A DNA stretch of 64,000 bases from Acidimicrobiales bacterium (GCA_029263215.1 JAJCXY010000081.1:1-64000); one strand, 5' to 3'. Positions 33,559 through 41,676 are shown, numbered from the stretch's first letter. Program-made: numbers and translations. The notes: generated from the sequence alone by a model not told the origin.

Positions 33559-34322
33559 CCCAGCCCGAGTTCGGTCGCGTCGAGCTCGGCGCCGCTTCGG
33601 TCGTCACAGCCAAGTGGGGCACGGGTCGCGCCGACATCGTCATGTTGCACGACGGGCTGGGCTCGATCGGCCAATGGCGCACCGTCCCGGAGATGATCTC
33701 AGCCCACACCGGTGCCTGTGTCTTGGCCTACGACAGGCCCGGTCACGGAGCATCGGCACCGGTGCCCGAAAGCCATTGGCCGGTCGACTGGTTACACCAG
33801 GAGGCCCAACTGCTGGCGGCGCTAGTCGACGAGCTGAAGCTCGACGACCCCCTGCTCGTGGGCCACTCCGACGGAGGTTCGATCGCCCTCATCCATGCCG
33901 CTGAACGCCCCGATCGTCAAGCAGGGGTGCTCACCCTCGCCGCCCACAGCTTCGTAGAGCCGATCTGCGATCAACGGATAGCCGAGATGCGAGACGCACC
34001 CGAAGCGATCATCGCCGCGCTCGGGCGCCACCATCAGCACCCGGCCGCCCTTTTCGAGGCATGGAGCGGGGTGTGGGTTCATCCCGGGTTCTCGGTGTGG
34101 GACATTCGGCCGATACTCCACCGGGTGGTGGTTCCGGCCATGGTTGCCCAGGGAACCAGCGACGAGTACGGCACCGACGCGATGGCCACGCTCACCGCGG
34201 AGGCAATCGGCCCGCACGCCCGCTGCGAGTTGGTCGACGGTGTCGGTCATCTCATGCACCACGATGCCCCCACGGTGGTGGTCGGGCTCATCGCCGACAT
34301 GAACGACACGATCCGGAGCTGA
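33555..34322 (+). CDS. Alpha/beta hydrolase linked to box genes
   Basis: 255 residues from GTG 33555, overlapping the boxB stop by 4 bases (GTGA). Motifs are VMLHDGLGSIGQW, VLAYDRPGHGASAPV, the nucleophile elbow LLVGHSDGGSIAL (Ser in GHSDGG) and the C-terminal VDGVGHLMHHDAP with the catalytic His. Short hydrolases of this type act as thioesterases or enol-lactonases in aromatic-acid pathways. Tight coupling to boxB makes a role in clearing benzoyl-CoA-type thioesters or in a later ring-cleavage step likely, but the substrate is inferred from position only. Confidence 0.82.
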   Translation: MTQPEFGRVELGAASVVTAKWGTGRADIVMLHDGLGSIGQWRTVPEMISAHTGACVLAYDRPGHGASAPVPESHWPVDWLHQEAQLLAALVDELKLDDPLLVGHSDGGSIALIHAAERPDRQAGVLTLAAHSFVEPICDQRIAEMRDAPEAIIAALGRHHQHPAALFEAWSGVWVHPGFSVWDIRPILHRVVVPAMVAQGTSDEYGTDAMATLTAEAIGPHARCELVDGVGHLMHHDAPTVVVGLIADMNDTIRS

Positions 34323-34342
34323 CCAAGCGACTCGGCTCGGTG

Positions 34343-34537
34343 ATGGCTACCCTCACCCCGATGAACGAAGGCGACGATGAGGTCGAGACCGACGGTGAGG
34401 ACCTAGAGCTTGACCAGCTCGGAGCCGACCTCGAAACCGTTGAAGCCGCCCTCACCGCGCTCGACGACGACGACCTCGACGAGGCCGAGAAACTCGCCTC
34501 GTCGCTCGCCGAGCCGACCCCGGCCATCGACGACTGA
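34343..34537 (+). CDS. Small very acidic protein
   Basis: 64 residues from ATG 34343; an ATG at 34361 would give 58. About one third of residues are Asp or Glu, with hydrophobic heptad-like spacing in LGADLETVEAALTALDDDDLDEAEKLASSLAE, which looks like a single amphipathic helix or helical hairpin. There is no signal peptide or Cys. No clear ribosome site is seen. The stop is one base before the ABC1 kinase start, so the two are probably translated together. Function unknown. Confidence 0.55.
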   Translation: MATLTPMNEGDDEVETDGEDLELDQLGADLETVEAALTALDDDDLDEAEKLASSLAEPTPAIDD

Positions 34538-34538
34538 T

Positions 34539-36011
34539 ATGCGGCGCGTTGGTCGCGCTGTCGTCCTTCTCGCCACCACCTCAGCGGCGCTGGTGGTGCT
34601 TCGCAGCCGCGTGCGGAGGGGCCAGCCGTCGGGACCCATCTCGGCGGTCGGTCGGGGCCAGCGAGGTGTCGACATGGCTCGACTCGTGGTGCGCCGCGCC
34701 ACCGACCGCAGCTTCACCAGGGCCCGCTCCCGGATGGCAGGCGACGAGCGGAGACGACACCTCCAGGCCGAGCTGGAAAGACGCGAGGCAGCAGATGTAG
34801 TGGCCGCACTCGGCCATATGAAGGGCGCGATGATGAAGCTGGGTCAGATGGCCAGCTATCTCGACGAGGGCATGCCCGAGCCGATGCGCGAGGCCCTCGC
34901 CGGTCTGCGAGCCGACGCCCCACCCATGCCGCCCGACCTCGCCCTCACCGAGATCGAGACCGCACTCGGGTCGCCGCTCCATCAGCTCTTCAGTGAAATC
35001 GACCCCGAACCCGTCGCGGCCGCGTCGATCGGGCAGGTTCACCGTGGCGTCACCCTCGATGGCCGCGAGGTGGCGGTGAAGGTCCAGTACCCCGGTATCG
35101 CCGACGCGATCAGGGCCGACCTCGACAACTCTGAAACCATCGCCATGCTCCTCGGCATCGTGTTTCCCGGCCTCGACCCCACCGAGCTGATGGTGGAGCT
35201 GAGGGCTCGAATCACCGAAGAACTCGACTACCGGCGCGAGGCCGACAACCAGCGACGCTTCGCCGACGACTTCCGGGGCCACCCCCATATCTGGGTGCCC
35301 GACGTGATCGGCGAGCTCTCGGCCGGCTCGGTACTCACCACCGAGTTCGTCGACGGAGAGCGCTTCGAAGCGATCTACGACCGTCCCCAGCCCGAACGGG
35401 AAAGGGTTGGGGAAGTCCTCTACCGCTTCGTCTTTCGCAGCCTCAACCGCAACTTCGTGTTCAACGGCGACCCTCATCCCGGCAACTATCTACTGGCCCA
35501 CGACGGACGTATCGCATTCTTGGATTTCGGTCTCGTGAAGCACTTTCACCCCGACGAGATCGAGCAGTTCGCCCGCCTCATAAGGGCCATGGTCGAGCGC
35601 GACCCTGCGGCCTTCCGTCGCACCGCGGAGGAGGTGGCGGTGCTACGCCCAGGGGCCCCGTTCGCCGACGACGAGATCTTCGACTGGTTCACCGCCTATT
35701 ACGAGCTGATACTCGACGACCAGCCGGTCACGGTGACGAGCGAATACAGCGCCCAGCTGCTTCGCCGAACCTTCGACGCCAAGACCAACGCGATCCTCAA
35801 ACACACCAACGTGCCCCCCACATTCGCCCTCATCCAGCGCATCAATCTCGGCCTGTTCTCACTCATGGGCAAGCTCGAGGTGACCGCTAACTGGCGGGCG
35901 ATATCTGAGGAACTCTGGGCCTGGACCGACGCCGAGCCGTCGACCCCGATCGGTGTCGACGAGGCGCGGTGGGTGGCGGCCCGCAGCGCGATCAGCGAGG
36001 GCGGTCGTTGA
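34539..36011 (+). CDS. ABC1/UbiB-family atypical kinase
   Basis: 490 residues. An N-terminal hydrophobic, basic segment is followed by the family's KxGQ motif (MMKLGQMASYLD), the Ala-rich loop AAASIGQVH that replaces the usual P-loop, VAVKVQYPG (ATP Lys), an EELDYRREADNQ block, GDPHPGNYLL (catalytic loop) and DFGLVK (metal Asp). UbiB-type proteins are ATPases linked to quinone synthesis or membrane lipid handling. Here menaquinone is the likely context because of the respiratory complex elsewhere in the window. Its 3' end overlaps the YgjP gene on the other strand by 20 bases. Confidence 0.9.
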   Translation: MRRVGRAVVLLATTSAALVVLRSRVRRGQPSGPISAVGRGQRGVDMARLVVRRATDRSFTRARSRMAGDERRRHLQAELERREAADVVAALGHMKGAMMKLGQMASYLDEGMPEPMREALAGLRADAPPMPPDLALTEIETALGSPLHQLFSEIDPEPVAAASIGQVHRGVTLDGREVAVKVQYPGIADAIRADLDNSETIAMLLGIVFPGLDPTELMVELRARITEELDYRREADNQRRFADDFRGHPHIWVPDVIGELSAGSVLTTEFVDGERFEAIYDRPQPERERVGEVLYRFVFRSLNRNFVFNGDPHPGNYLLAHDGRIAFLDFGLVKHFHPDEIEQFARLIRAMVERDPAAFRRTAEEVAVLRPGAPFADDEIFDWFTAYYELILDDQPVTVTSEYSAQLLRRTFDAKTNAILKHTNVPPTFALIQRINLGLFSLMGKLEVTANWRAISEELWAWTDAEPSTPIGVDEARWVAARSAISEGGR

Positions 36012-36540
36012 CGGCCATCAGGTAGCCGGTGGCCCGCTCGGCGAGGGGGTTGCGGTTGACGAGTGAATCGAACTCGGGGCCATGGTGAGGCACCAGCAGG
36101 TGAGCGAGTTCGTGGACTATGACGTGATCGAGAACCCACGGCGGCACCGAGACCAGGCGATCTGAGATACGAATGTCGCCCGACCCGGTGGTGCACGACC
36201 CCCACCTCTGACGCTGGACCTTCGACCAGTTGACCGAGGCGGGGAGGGGGAGCTCGAACTGGTCGGCGAGGGTGCGGGCCCGTGCTTGGAGATCGATGGC
36301 CGACGACTGACGCTCGCGCTCGATGCGGTCGACCACATCGTTGACGAACTGTTCTTCGTCGGCGGCGGTCATCCACGAGGGGATGCGCACCCGGATGACA
36401 CCGTCGACGATGCGGGCCGACACGGTCTTGTTTCGCTTGTCGCTGCGTATCACCTCCACGGGATAGCGCGTCGACATCCGCCGACCGGAAACCGCGGGAT
36501 GGCCCGGATCGTGCTGGGGGATTTCGAGGGGTCGGGCCAT
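35992..36540 (-). CDS. YgjP-like metallopeptidase (DUF45)
   Basis: 182 residues from ATG 36540, sharing one base with the upstream phosphatase stop. It has VEVIRSDKRNKTVSARI as the N-terminal beta ribbon, then QRQRWGSCTTGSGDIRIS and the zinc motif HELAHLLVPHHGPEF (HExxH plus a third His in HHGPEF). This is the standard YgjP/WLM-like gluzincin pattern. Function in cells is unclear for the family. The 3' end overlaps the ABC1 kinase gene tail-to-tail. Confidence 0.88.
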   Translation of the reverse strand: MARPLEIPQHDPGHPAVSGRRMSTRYPVEVIRSDKRNKTVSARIVDGVIRVRIPSWMTAADEEQFVNDVVDRIERERQSSAIDLQARARTLADQFELPLPASVNWSKVQRQRWGSCTTGSGDIRISDRLVSVPPWVLDHVIVHELAHLLVPHHGPEFDSLVNRNPLAERATGYLMAVNDRPR

Positions 36541-37133
36541 CAGAGGATGTCCTGGCTCTCGACGGCGATGTCGTCGTCGGCGAGCTGGACCCGCTCACCC
36601 AGACGCCACTTTCCATCGTGGTGGAACCAGCGCCCCCAGAGGTTGGCGATCCGCTCGTGCTCGATGCCGAGATGTCTTTCCAGGGCGTAGATCACGCCGC
36701 CGTGGCTGATGGCGAGGACGTCGCCGGAGCCGTTGGTGTGCTCGACGATTCCGTCGAGTGCCTCGAGGGTTCGTCGCACGAACTGCTCGGTGGGTTCCCA
36801 GCCGGGTGGGAAGTGGCGGGCCTCGAGTTGGCCCGGGAACTTCTGCTCGATCTGGTCGACGGTGAGGCCCTCGTACTCTCCAACATGGCGTTCCTTGAGC
36901 CGAGGATCGATCAGAACGGGGCCTACACCGGTGGCTTCACTGATGATCGTGGCGGTGTGGAGGGCTCTCTCCAGATCGCTCGCCACGATCGCGTCGAAGG
37001 ATCCGGCATTGAGGGCGGCATCGCGGGCCTGGGCACGACCGAGGTCGGACAGGGGAGGGTCGGCCTGACCCTGCCACCGGCCGTCGGCGTTCCAAACTGA
37101 TTGCCCGTGGCGGGCCATGAGGAGATTGAGCAT
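36540..37133 (-). CDS. Histidine phosphatase (phosphoglycerate mutase-like)
   Basis: 197 residues from ATG 37133; a GTG at 37166 would add 11. Catalytic marks are LLMARHGQSVWNADGRWQG (RHG with the phospho-His), SDLERALHTATI, the acid/base region LKERHVGEYEGL, and ISHGGVIYAL with the second His. It belongs to the broad 2-histidine phosphatase group; without the phosphoglycerate signature it is probably a sugar-phosphate or cobalamin-type phosphatase, but the substrate is unknown. It shares an operon with the YgjP gene and is divergent from the MoaD/ThiS gene. Confidence 0.86.
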   Translation of the reverse strand: MLNLLMARHGQSVWNADGRWQGQADPPLSDLGRAQARDAALNAGSFDAIVASDLERALHTATIISEATGVGPVLIDPRLKERHVGEYEGLTVDQIEQKFPGQLEARHFPPGWEPTEQFVRRTLEALDGIVEHTNGSGDVLAISHGGVIYALERHLGIEHERIANLWGRWFHHDGKWRLGERVQLADDDIAVESQDIL

Positions 37134-37205
37134 CGCGCGGCCGACCGTATCGGCGCCCGGTGACACCCTCGGGGATGCTCACATCGATCCGCTACGGTGA
37201 GATCC

Positions 37206-37442
37206 ATGGCCCGCCTCCGACTGTTCGCCTCGGCCCGAGAAGCCGCCGGTACCGGCTCCGACACGGTTCCGGGGGCCACGGTCGGCGAAGTTCTCGAAGC
37301 CGCGTCGGCTCGCTACGGAGAACACTTCGGTGCCCTACTCGCCACCTGCAAGGTCTGGTGCAACGGTGAACCCGTCGGAGCCGAACACCTGGTGAGCGAC
37401 GACGACGAAGTCGCCGTCCTGCCGCCGGTTTCGGGTGGCTGA
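37206..37442 (+). CDS. MoaD/ThiS-type sulfur-carrier protein
   Basis: 78 residues, a ubiquitin-like fold: LRLFASAREAAGTGSDTVPGA, a middle LLATCKVWCNGEPV, then VSDDDEVAVLPPVSGG. It ends in Gly-Gly, the C-terminus that is thiocarboxylated. It could serve molybdopterin synthesis, which would fit the two molybdenum hydroxylases in this window. No MoaE, MoeB or thiamine gene is next to it. The start at 37206 has GGTGAG 4 bases upstream. Confidence 0.88.
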   Translation: MARLRLFASAREAAGTGSDTVPGATVGEVLEAASARYGEHFGALLATCKVWCNGEPVGAEHLVSDDDEVAVLPPVSGG

Positions 37443-37503
37443 TCAAGCGGACGGTACAGTTGATCCCTTCACCCGGTGATTTCACCGATGTCGAGAGAGT
37501 TCG

Positions 37504-38031
37504 ATGATTCCTGAACTGAAACGAGTGCTCGAGCCGACCTACCTGACGGGTCTGGTGGATGTCCCCACCGACCAGGTTCGCGTGATGCGCGCCGAATGCA
37601 CGGATCTGGAGAATGGCGCCTCCTACGTCCGTCGCCTCGCCCAAGGCCGTCTCGACCTCATGGTGGAAGAGACCAAGCGCCGTGCCGAGGGCGGGGGTGG
37701 CGATCTGGGCGAACTCGTCGACCGACTCCCCGAGCTCTTGAGCGACGGAGTTCGGGGTCCGGGGTCGGGCCGGGTGGATCAGGAGCTCGACCCACCGGAA
37801 CACGTGGTGGTGCCGCTCTCCGAAGAGCTCGATGCCGTGGTCGGACCTTCGGTGTTGATGGCGGTGGCCGAACTCGGCGACGATGAGTTGTCGGCCGCGG
37901 TGATCGCGCTGCGTCGTTTCGAAGACGACCTCTCCACATCGCGGCGCACGCTCCATTCTTCGATCGACTGCCTCAACGATGAGTTGGCCCGCCGAATCGC
38001 CTCCGGCGAAGCCCCCACAGCACCAGCGTGA
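37504..38031 (+). CDS. RsiG-like c-di-GMP-binding anti-sigma factor candidate
   Basis: 175 residues, all helix-prone. The Streptomyces RsiG signature E(X)3S(X)2R(X)3Q(X)3D is present exactly at E36, S40, R43, Q47, D51. A second copy occurs at E140, S144, R147, H151, D155, with Gln changed to His. Two helices carrying this motif, in an antiparallel hairpin, bind a c-di-GMP dimer in Streptomyces and then hold the flagellar-type sigma factor WhiG. A Gly/Arg-rich loop joins them here. No sigma factor gene is in the window, so the partner is unknown. It lies 61 bases after the MoaD-like gene and 67 before mshA. Confidence 0.72.
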   Translation: MIPELKRVLEPTYLTGLVDVPTDQVRVMRAECTDLENGASYVRRLAQGRLDLMVEETKRRAEGGGGDLGELVDRLPELLSDGVRGPGSGRVDQELDPPEHVVVPLSEELDAVVGPSVLMAVAELGDDELSAAVIALRRFEDDLSTSRRTLHSSIDCLNDELARRIASGEAPTAPA

Positions 38032-38098
38032 CTCCAGGGCCGGCGGGGAATCTCCCGCGACGGGAATGTTGGCGCCGCTCCAACGGTTGGAGCCGAGC

Positions 38099-39310
38099 GT
38101 GAACCGCGCCGCTGTTCTCTCACTGCACACGTCGCCGCTCGTTCAGCCCGGGGGCGGGGATGCGGGCGGGATGAACGTGTATGTCCGCGAGCTGGTTTCC
38201 TCGCTCGCCCAGGCCGGCACCGACTGCACCGTCTACGTGAGGCGCTGGTGCGGCGACCTCCCCACAGTCGTGGAGGTCGAGCCCGGATTCCGGGTCGTAC
38301 ACATCGATGCCGGCCCGATCGATCTTGCCAAGGAGCAGCTACCGGGCATCGTCGACGAGTTCACCAGCGGCGTACGCCACCACCTGCTGGCCGATCCGGT
38401 GGACGTGATCCACGCCAACTACTGGCTCAGCGGGGTGGCCGGACATCAACTCAAGCACGAGCTCGAGCTGCCTCTCGTCTCCACCTTCCATACCCTCGCC
38501 CGCGTGAAGGCAGAGACGGGCGACACCGAACCCCAAGCCCGTGTCGAGGCAGAAGCTCAAGTGGTGGCGTGCTCCGACGTGATCACCGCCAACTCGGTCA
38601 CCGAACTCCACGAACTCGTCACCCACTACGGCGCCGATCCATCACGTATCGAGATCGTTCCCCCCGGTGTCGATCATGCCTTCTTCTCACCTGGCTCCCG
38701 GCAGGGGGCGCGCAACGCTCTCGACCTCGGCGACGAACCGGTGTTGCTCTTCGTGGGCCGGATCCAACCCCTCAAGGGAGTCGACGTGGCCGTTGAGGCT
38801 CTCGATCGCCTCGGACGCTCCGATGCCCGCCTCCTCATCGTGGGCGGCTCGAGTGGTATGGAGGGCGACCACGAAGTCCAGCGCATAGAGAAACTCATCG
38901 TCGATCGGGGCCTTTCCGATCGCGTCACCATGGTGCCGCCCCAGCCTCACCATGTTCTGTCCACCTACTACCGCGCCGCCGACCTCTGCCTGGTGCCGTC
39001 GCGGTCGGAGTCGTTCGGTCTCGTTGCGCTCGAGGCGGCAGCGTGTGGAACACCCGTCGTGGCCTCCGACGTCGGTGGCCTGCGCACCCTTGTCGACCAT
39101 GGCCGCACCGGCCTGCGGGTGAGCGGCCGCAATCCAGATCACTATGCCGCTGCGGTGCGGCGAATTCTCGACGATCCCGCCCTCGCCGATCGGCTTTCAT
39201 CGCGGGCAGCCGAGGCGGCAACGGCCTACACGTGGACCTCGATGGCGGCTCGACTGCGCCGGGTCTACGACGACCTCTCGGTGCGGGTCCCCGTCGACTG
39301 CATGGCATAA
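38099..39310 (+). CDS. mshA: D-inositol-3-phosphate glycosyltransferase (mycothiol synthesis)
   Basis: 403 residues from GTG 38099, with GGAG 6 bases upstream; the open frame before it overlaps the RsiG-like gene and is not needed. GT-B fold: the N-terminal loop reads VLSLHTSPLVQPGGGDAGG then MNVYVRELVSSLA, the MshA signature. The donor side has VGRIQPLKGVDVAVEAL, a nucleotide-sugar loop and SRSESFGLVALEAAACGTPVVASDVGGL with the E-x7-E pair. It transfers GlcNAc to inositol phosphate, the first step of mycothiol. The YbjN gene directly after it is the usual actinobacterial partner. Confidence 0.93.
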   Translation: MNRAAVLSLHTSPLVQPGGGDAGGMNVYVRELVSSLAQAGTDCTVYVRRWCGDLPTVVEVEPGFRVVHIDAGPIDLAKEQLPGIVDEFTSGVRHHLLADPVDVIHANYWLSGVAGHQLKHELELPLVSTFHTLARVKAETGDTEPQARVEAEAQVVACSDVITANSVTELHELVTHYGADPSRIEIVPPGVDHAFFSPGSRQGARNALDLGDEPVLLFVGRIQPLKGVDVAVEALDRLGRSDARLLIVGGSSGMEGDHEVQRIEKLIVDRGLSDRVTMVPPQPHHVLSTYYRAADLCLVPSRSESFGLVALEAAACGTPVVASDVGGLRTLVDHGRTGLRVSGRNPDHYAAAVRRILDDPALADRLSSRAAEAATAYTWTSMAARLRRVYDDLSVRVPVDCMA

Positions 39311-39315
39311 CAGGG

Positions 39316-39780
39316 ATGGAATTGCGCCCGGCCACTCCCGAAGAACTGGCCGTGTTGGAGTCGCGGATCGATCGCTGGCTCGCCACCGAGGCAGCCGAGA
39401 ATCCCGCGGTTGAAGCCGTTGAGCGAGGCGAGTGGGGCGAGAGGCGCTGGTTCGTCAGGGTGAGGGGCGAAGACAAGGACGTGTGGACCGCCTGGTTCAC
39501 CCTCGGTCAGAGGACTCTGCGGTTCGAGACCTACGTGATGCCTGCGCCCGACGAGAATCAGGCCGAGTTCTACGCCTACCTTCTACGCCGCAACTCCGAT
39601 TTCACCGGACTGAGCCTGCAGATCGGAGAGGAGGATGCGGTCTTCTTGGCCGGATCCCTTCCCGTGTCGGCGATCACCGAGACCGAACTCGATCGTGTCC
39701 TGGGCTCGATGTGGGCCTACGTGGAGCGGATCTTCAAGCCCGCCCTCCGCATCGGCTTCGGATCGAGGTTCTCCGATTAA
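39316..39780 (+). CDS. YbjN-domain protein
   Basis: 154 residues from ATG 39316, 5 bases after mshA. The fold matches YbjN/type III secretion chaperone-like proteins: WFVRVRGEDKDVWTAWFTLGQRTLRFETYVMPAP, EFYAYLLRRNSDF and the long C-terminal helix. No enzyme motif. The same mshA-YbjN pair occurs in mycobacteria, and the coupling suggests a shared redox or envelope role that is still unknown. I chose the first ATG after mshA because the longer open frame overlaps mshA out of frame. Confidence 0.85.
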   Translation: MELRPATPEELAVLESRIDRWLATEAAENPAVEAVERGEWGERRWFVRVRGEDKDVWTAWFTLGQRTLRFETYVMPAPDENQAEFYAYLLRRNSDFTGLSLQIGEEDAVFLAGSLPVSAITETELDRVLGSMWAYVERIFKPALRIGFGSRFSD

Positions 39781-39796
39781 CTTTCGGACCGCAATA

Positions 39797-39824
39797 TTGT
39801 ATCTCATGCTGTTTCGTGTATTGT
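39797..39824 (+). promoter_or_regulatory. Putative sigma70-type promoter for proC
   Basis: TTGTAT (39797-39802) and TATTGT (39819-39824) are separated by 16 bases in an AT-rich patch. Transcription would begin near 39831, just before the inverted repeat of the leader. Confidence 0.4.
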
Positions 39825-39832
39825 TACCTGAG

Positions 39833-39885
39833 TTCGTCGGAGGGTGTCCCGCTCGGGGAAGTGTGGGGTAGCGCCCTCCGTCGAA
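39833..39885 (+). promoter_or_regulatory. Structured leader (inverted repeat) before proC
   Basis: TTCGTCGGAGGG (39833-39844) and CCCTCCGTCGAA (39874-39885) form a 12-base stem with one T-T mismatch. The 29-base loop contains its own CCCG-CT-CGGG hairpin. It begins at the expected start of the proC transcript and ends about 30 bases before the gene. It could be an attenuator, a small RNA or a protein-binding leader. No T-run follows, so it is not a classic terminator. It matches no riboswitch class that I recognise. Confidence 0.45.
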
Positions 39886-39915
39886 CGCAAGTGAGCCGCT
39901 ACGGTGCACCCCGTG

Positions 39916-40701
39916 ATGAAGCTCCAGATGATCGGTGGCGGGAAAATGGCGGAGGCCCTCCTCGGGGGCCTCATCGAGAGGGGATGGGCCGCGGCCGACG
40001 AAGTCCATGTGGTCGAGCCCTCTCCTGAGAGACGCTCGGCTCTCGTCGCGGCACACCCTGGCCTGTCAGTGGGAGAATCGCCGGTGGCCACCACCGACGC
40101 TCTGATCGCGGTGAAGCCCGGCGTCGTTGCTGCGGTGTTACCCGCTCTGGCTCATGCCGGGGTGCGGCGCGTCCTGTCGATAGCGGCCGGTGTGAGAACC
40201 GTCGCCATCGAAGCGGGCCTACCCTCGGGCGCTGTCGTGGTTCGATGCATGCCCAACACCCCCGCCCTGGTCGGGAAGGGGGCGGCCGCCATCGCGGCCG
40301 GCCGGGCCGCCACCGAAGTCGACATGGAGTGGGCCGCGGGAATACTCGCCGCGGTGGGCACCGTCGCAACCGTGTCCGAACCCGACCTCGATGCCGTCAC
40401 CGGTGTCTCGGGTTCGGGTCCCGCCTACGTCTTCCATCTGGCCGAGGCCCTCACCGCGGCAGGGATAGCCGAAGGCCTCACCGCCGACACTGCCGATGCG
40501 CTGACGCGCCAAACCCTCCTCGGCGCCGCAACCCTGCTGTCTGAGAGCGGGGAAGATCCTGCAGTGCTGCGCACCAACGTCACCTCGCCCGGAGGCACCA
40601 CGGCCGCGGGCCTCGCCGTGTTCGCCGATGCTGATTTTGTGGCCCTCGTCGGGCGGGTGGTGAAGGCCGCGGCCGATCGCTCCCGCGAGCTCGGTGGATA
40701 A
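39916..40701 (+). CDS. proC: Pyrroline-5-carboxylate reductase
   Basis: 261 residues from ATG 39916; GTGs at 39904 and 39913 are alternatives. It makes proline from pyrroline-5-carboxylate using NAD(P)H. Visible are the Rossmann start LQMIGGGKMAEALLGGL, the VVRCMPNTPALVGKGA block, and the C-terminal signature VTGVSGSGPAYVFHLAEALTAAGIAEGL with TNVTSPGGTTAAGL. It is the first gene of a tightly coupled group with the SAM-hydroxide adenosyltransferase gene (8-base overlap). A structured leader precedes it. Confidence 0.94.
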   Translation: MKLQMIGGGKMAEALLGGLIERGWAAADEVHVVEPSPERRSALVAAHPGLSVGESPVATTDALIAVKPGVVAAVLPALAHAGVRRVLSIAAGVRTVAIEAGLPSGAVVVRCMPNTPALVGKGAAAIAAGRAATEVDMEWAAGILAAVGTVATVSEPDLDAVTGVSGSGPAYVFHLAEALTAAGIAEGLTADTADALTRQTLLGAATLLSESGEDPAVLRTNVTSPGGTTAAGLAVFADADFVALVGRVVKAAADRSRELGG

Positions 40702-41584
40702 CGTCGTCGGCGTGACCCGCCGCTACGACACCATCTCGTTCCTCTCCGACTTCGGCCACGCCGATGAATTCGTTGGCGTCGTGCATTCGGTGATCCGATC
40801 CATCGCCCCTCACGTCGGAGTCATCGACGTCACCCATGGGATCGCTCATCACGACACCCGGTCGGGGGGTCTGGCCCTGGCCCGGGCCGCCAACTATCTC
40901 AACCCCGGCGTGGTGCTGGCCGTGGTCGACCCTGGCGTCGGCACCGCTCGCCGACCCGTGGCCCTCGAAGTGGGCGACGGCATGTCTGTCCTCATCGGCC
41001 CCGACAACGGCCTGCTCGCCCCAGCGGTCGGCCTCGTCGGCGGGACCACCCGCGCCGTGGAACTCACCAATCCCCAATACCGCTTGCCCGCCAACGGGGG
41101 CGCCACATTCGACGGCCGCGACATATTCGCCCCCGCGGCCGCCCACCTCTGCAACGGTGTGCCCATCACCGAACTGGGCGCCGAAATCGATCCCGCCTCA
41201 CTGATGCCCGGTGTGCTCCCGATCTCCCATTTCGAAGACGGCGAGATGCTCTGCGAGGTCCTGTGGGTAGATCACTTCGGCAACTGCCAACTCAACGTCG
41301 ATCCCGAGGAGATCGAGGGTCTCGGCAATGAGCTGGTGGTGCAGATCGATGGTGAAGACTGGGTCGCGCTTCGGGTCGACGCCTACGACCAGATCCCCAC
41401 CGGCCGCGTGGGGATGCTGATCGACTCGAGCGGCCTGTTGTCGGTGGCCGTCGCCCGTGGTTCAGCGGCCGACGAACTCCAACTGGGCGAAGGACTCGAA
41501 GTGCGGATCAAAGCCCTCGACGAGGCCGACCGCACGGGTCGGTCCACACCGGTCGAACTCGGCAGCGGGAAGGCAGAGACATGA
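40694..41584 (+). CDS. SAM hydroxide adenosyltransferase (SAM_adeno_trans / DUF62 family)
   Basis: 296 residues from GTG 40694; a GTG at 40712 is an alternative. The family blocks are FLSDFGHADEFVGVVHSVI, VIDVTHGIAHHDTRSGGLAL, VVDPGVGTARRPVAL and IGPDNGLLAP. Next are FDGRDIFAPAAAHLC and WVDHFGNCQLNV, carrying the D-R-H water-activating side chains. The enzyme splits S-adenosyl-methionine to adenosine and methionine using hydroxide. Why cells do this is unknown. The stop overlaps a 29-residue membrane protein (ATGA). Confidence 0.9.
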   Translation: MDNVVGVTRRYDTISFLSDFGHADEFVGVVHSVIRSIAPHVGVIDVTHGIAHHDTRSGGLALARAANYLNPGVVLAVVDPGVGTARRPVALEVGDGMSVLIGPDNGLLAPAVGLVGGTTRAVELTNPQYRLPANGGATFDGRDIFAPAAAHLCNGVPITELGAEIDPASLMPGVLPISHFEDGEMLCEVLWVDHFGNCQLNVDPEEIEGLGNELVVQIDGEDWVALRVDAYDQIPTGRVGMLIDSSGLLSVAVARGSAADELQLGEGLEVRIKALDEADRTGRSTPVELGSGKAET

Positions 41585-41670
41585 GAGCCGGCACGACGAT
41601 CGTCATTGCGATCCTGCTGTTCATGATTCTCGGCGCCGCCGCGCTCCAGTTCTTCCTGCTGGCGCGCTGA
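41581..41670 (+). CDS. 29-residue single-span membrane protein
   Basis: ATG 41581 overlaps the stop of the SAM hydroxide adenosyltransferase gene by 4 bases (ATGA), the same coupling used by real gene pairs in this window. The product has a short basic N-terminus, a membrane span of about 22 residues (TTIVIAILLFMILGAAALQF) and ends LLAR. It stops 6 bases before the convergent ABC permease. Function unknown; it may help an enzyme or transporter next door. Confidence 0.5.
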   Translation: MRAGTTIVIAILLFMILGAAALQFFLLAR

Positions 41671-41676
41671 ACCGGG

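Noticed and set aside
37504-38031. RsiG-like gene as proof of sporulation
   Set aside because: The motif supports c-di-GMP binding, but no WhiG, sporulation or spore-coat gene is in the window.
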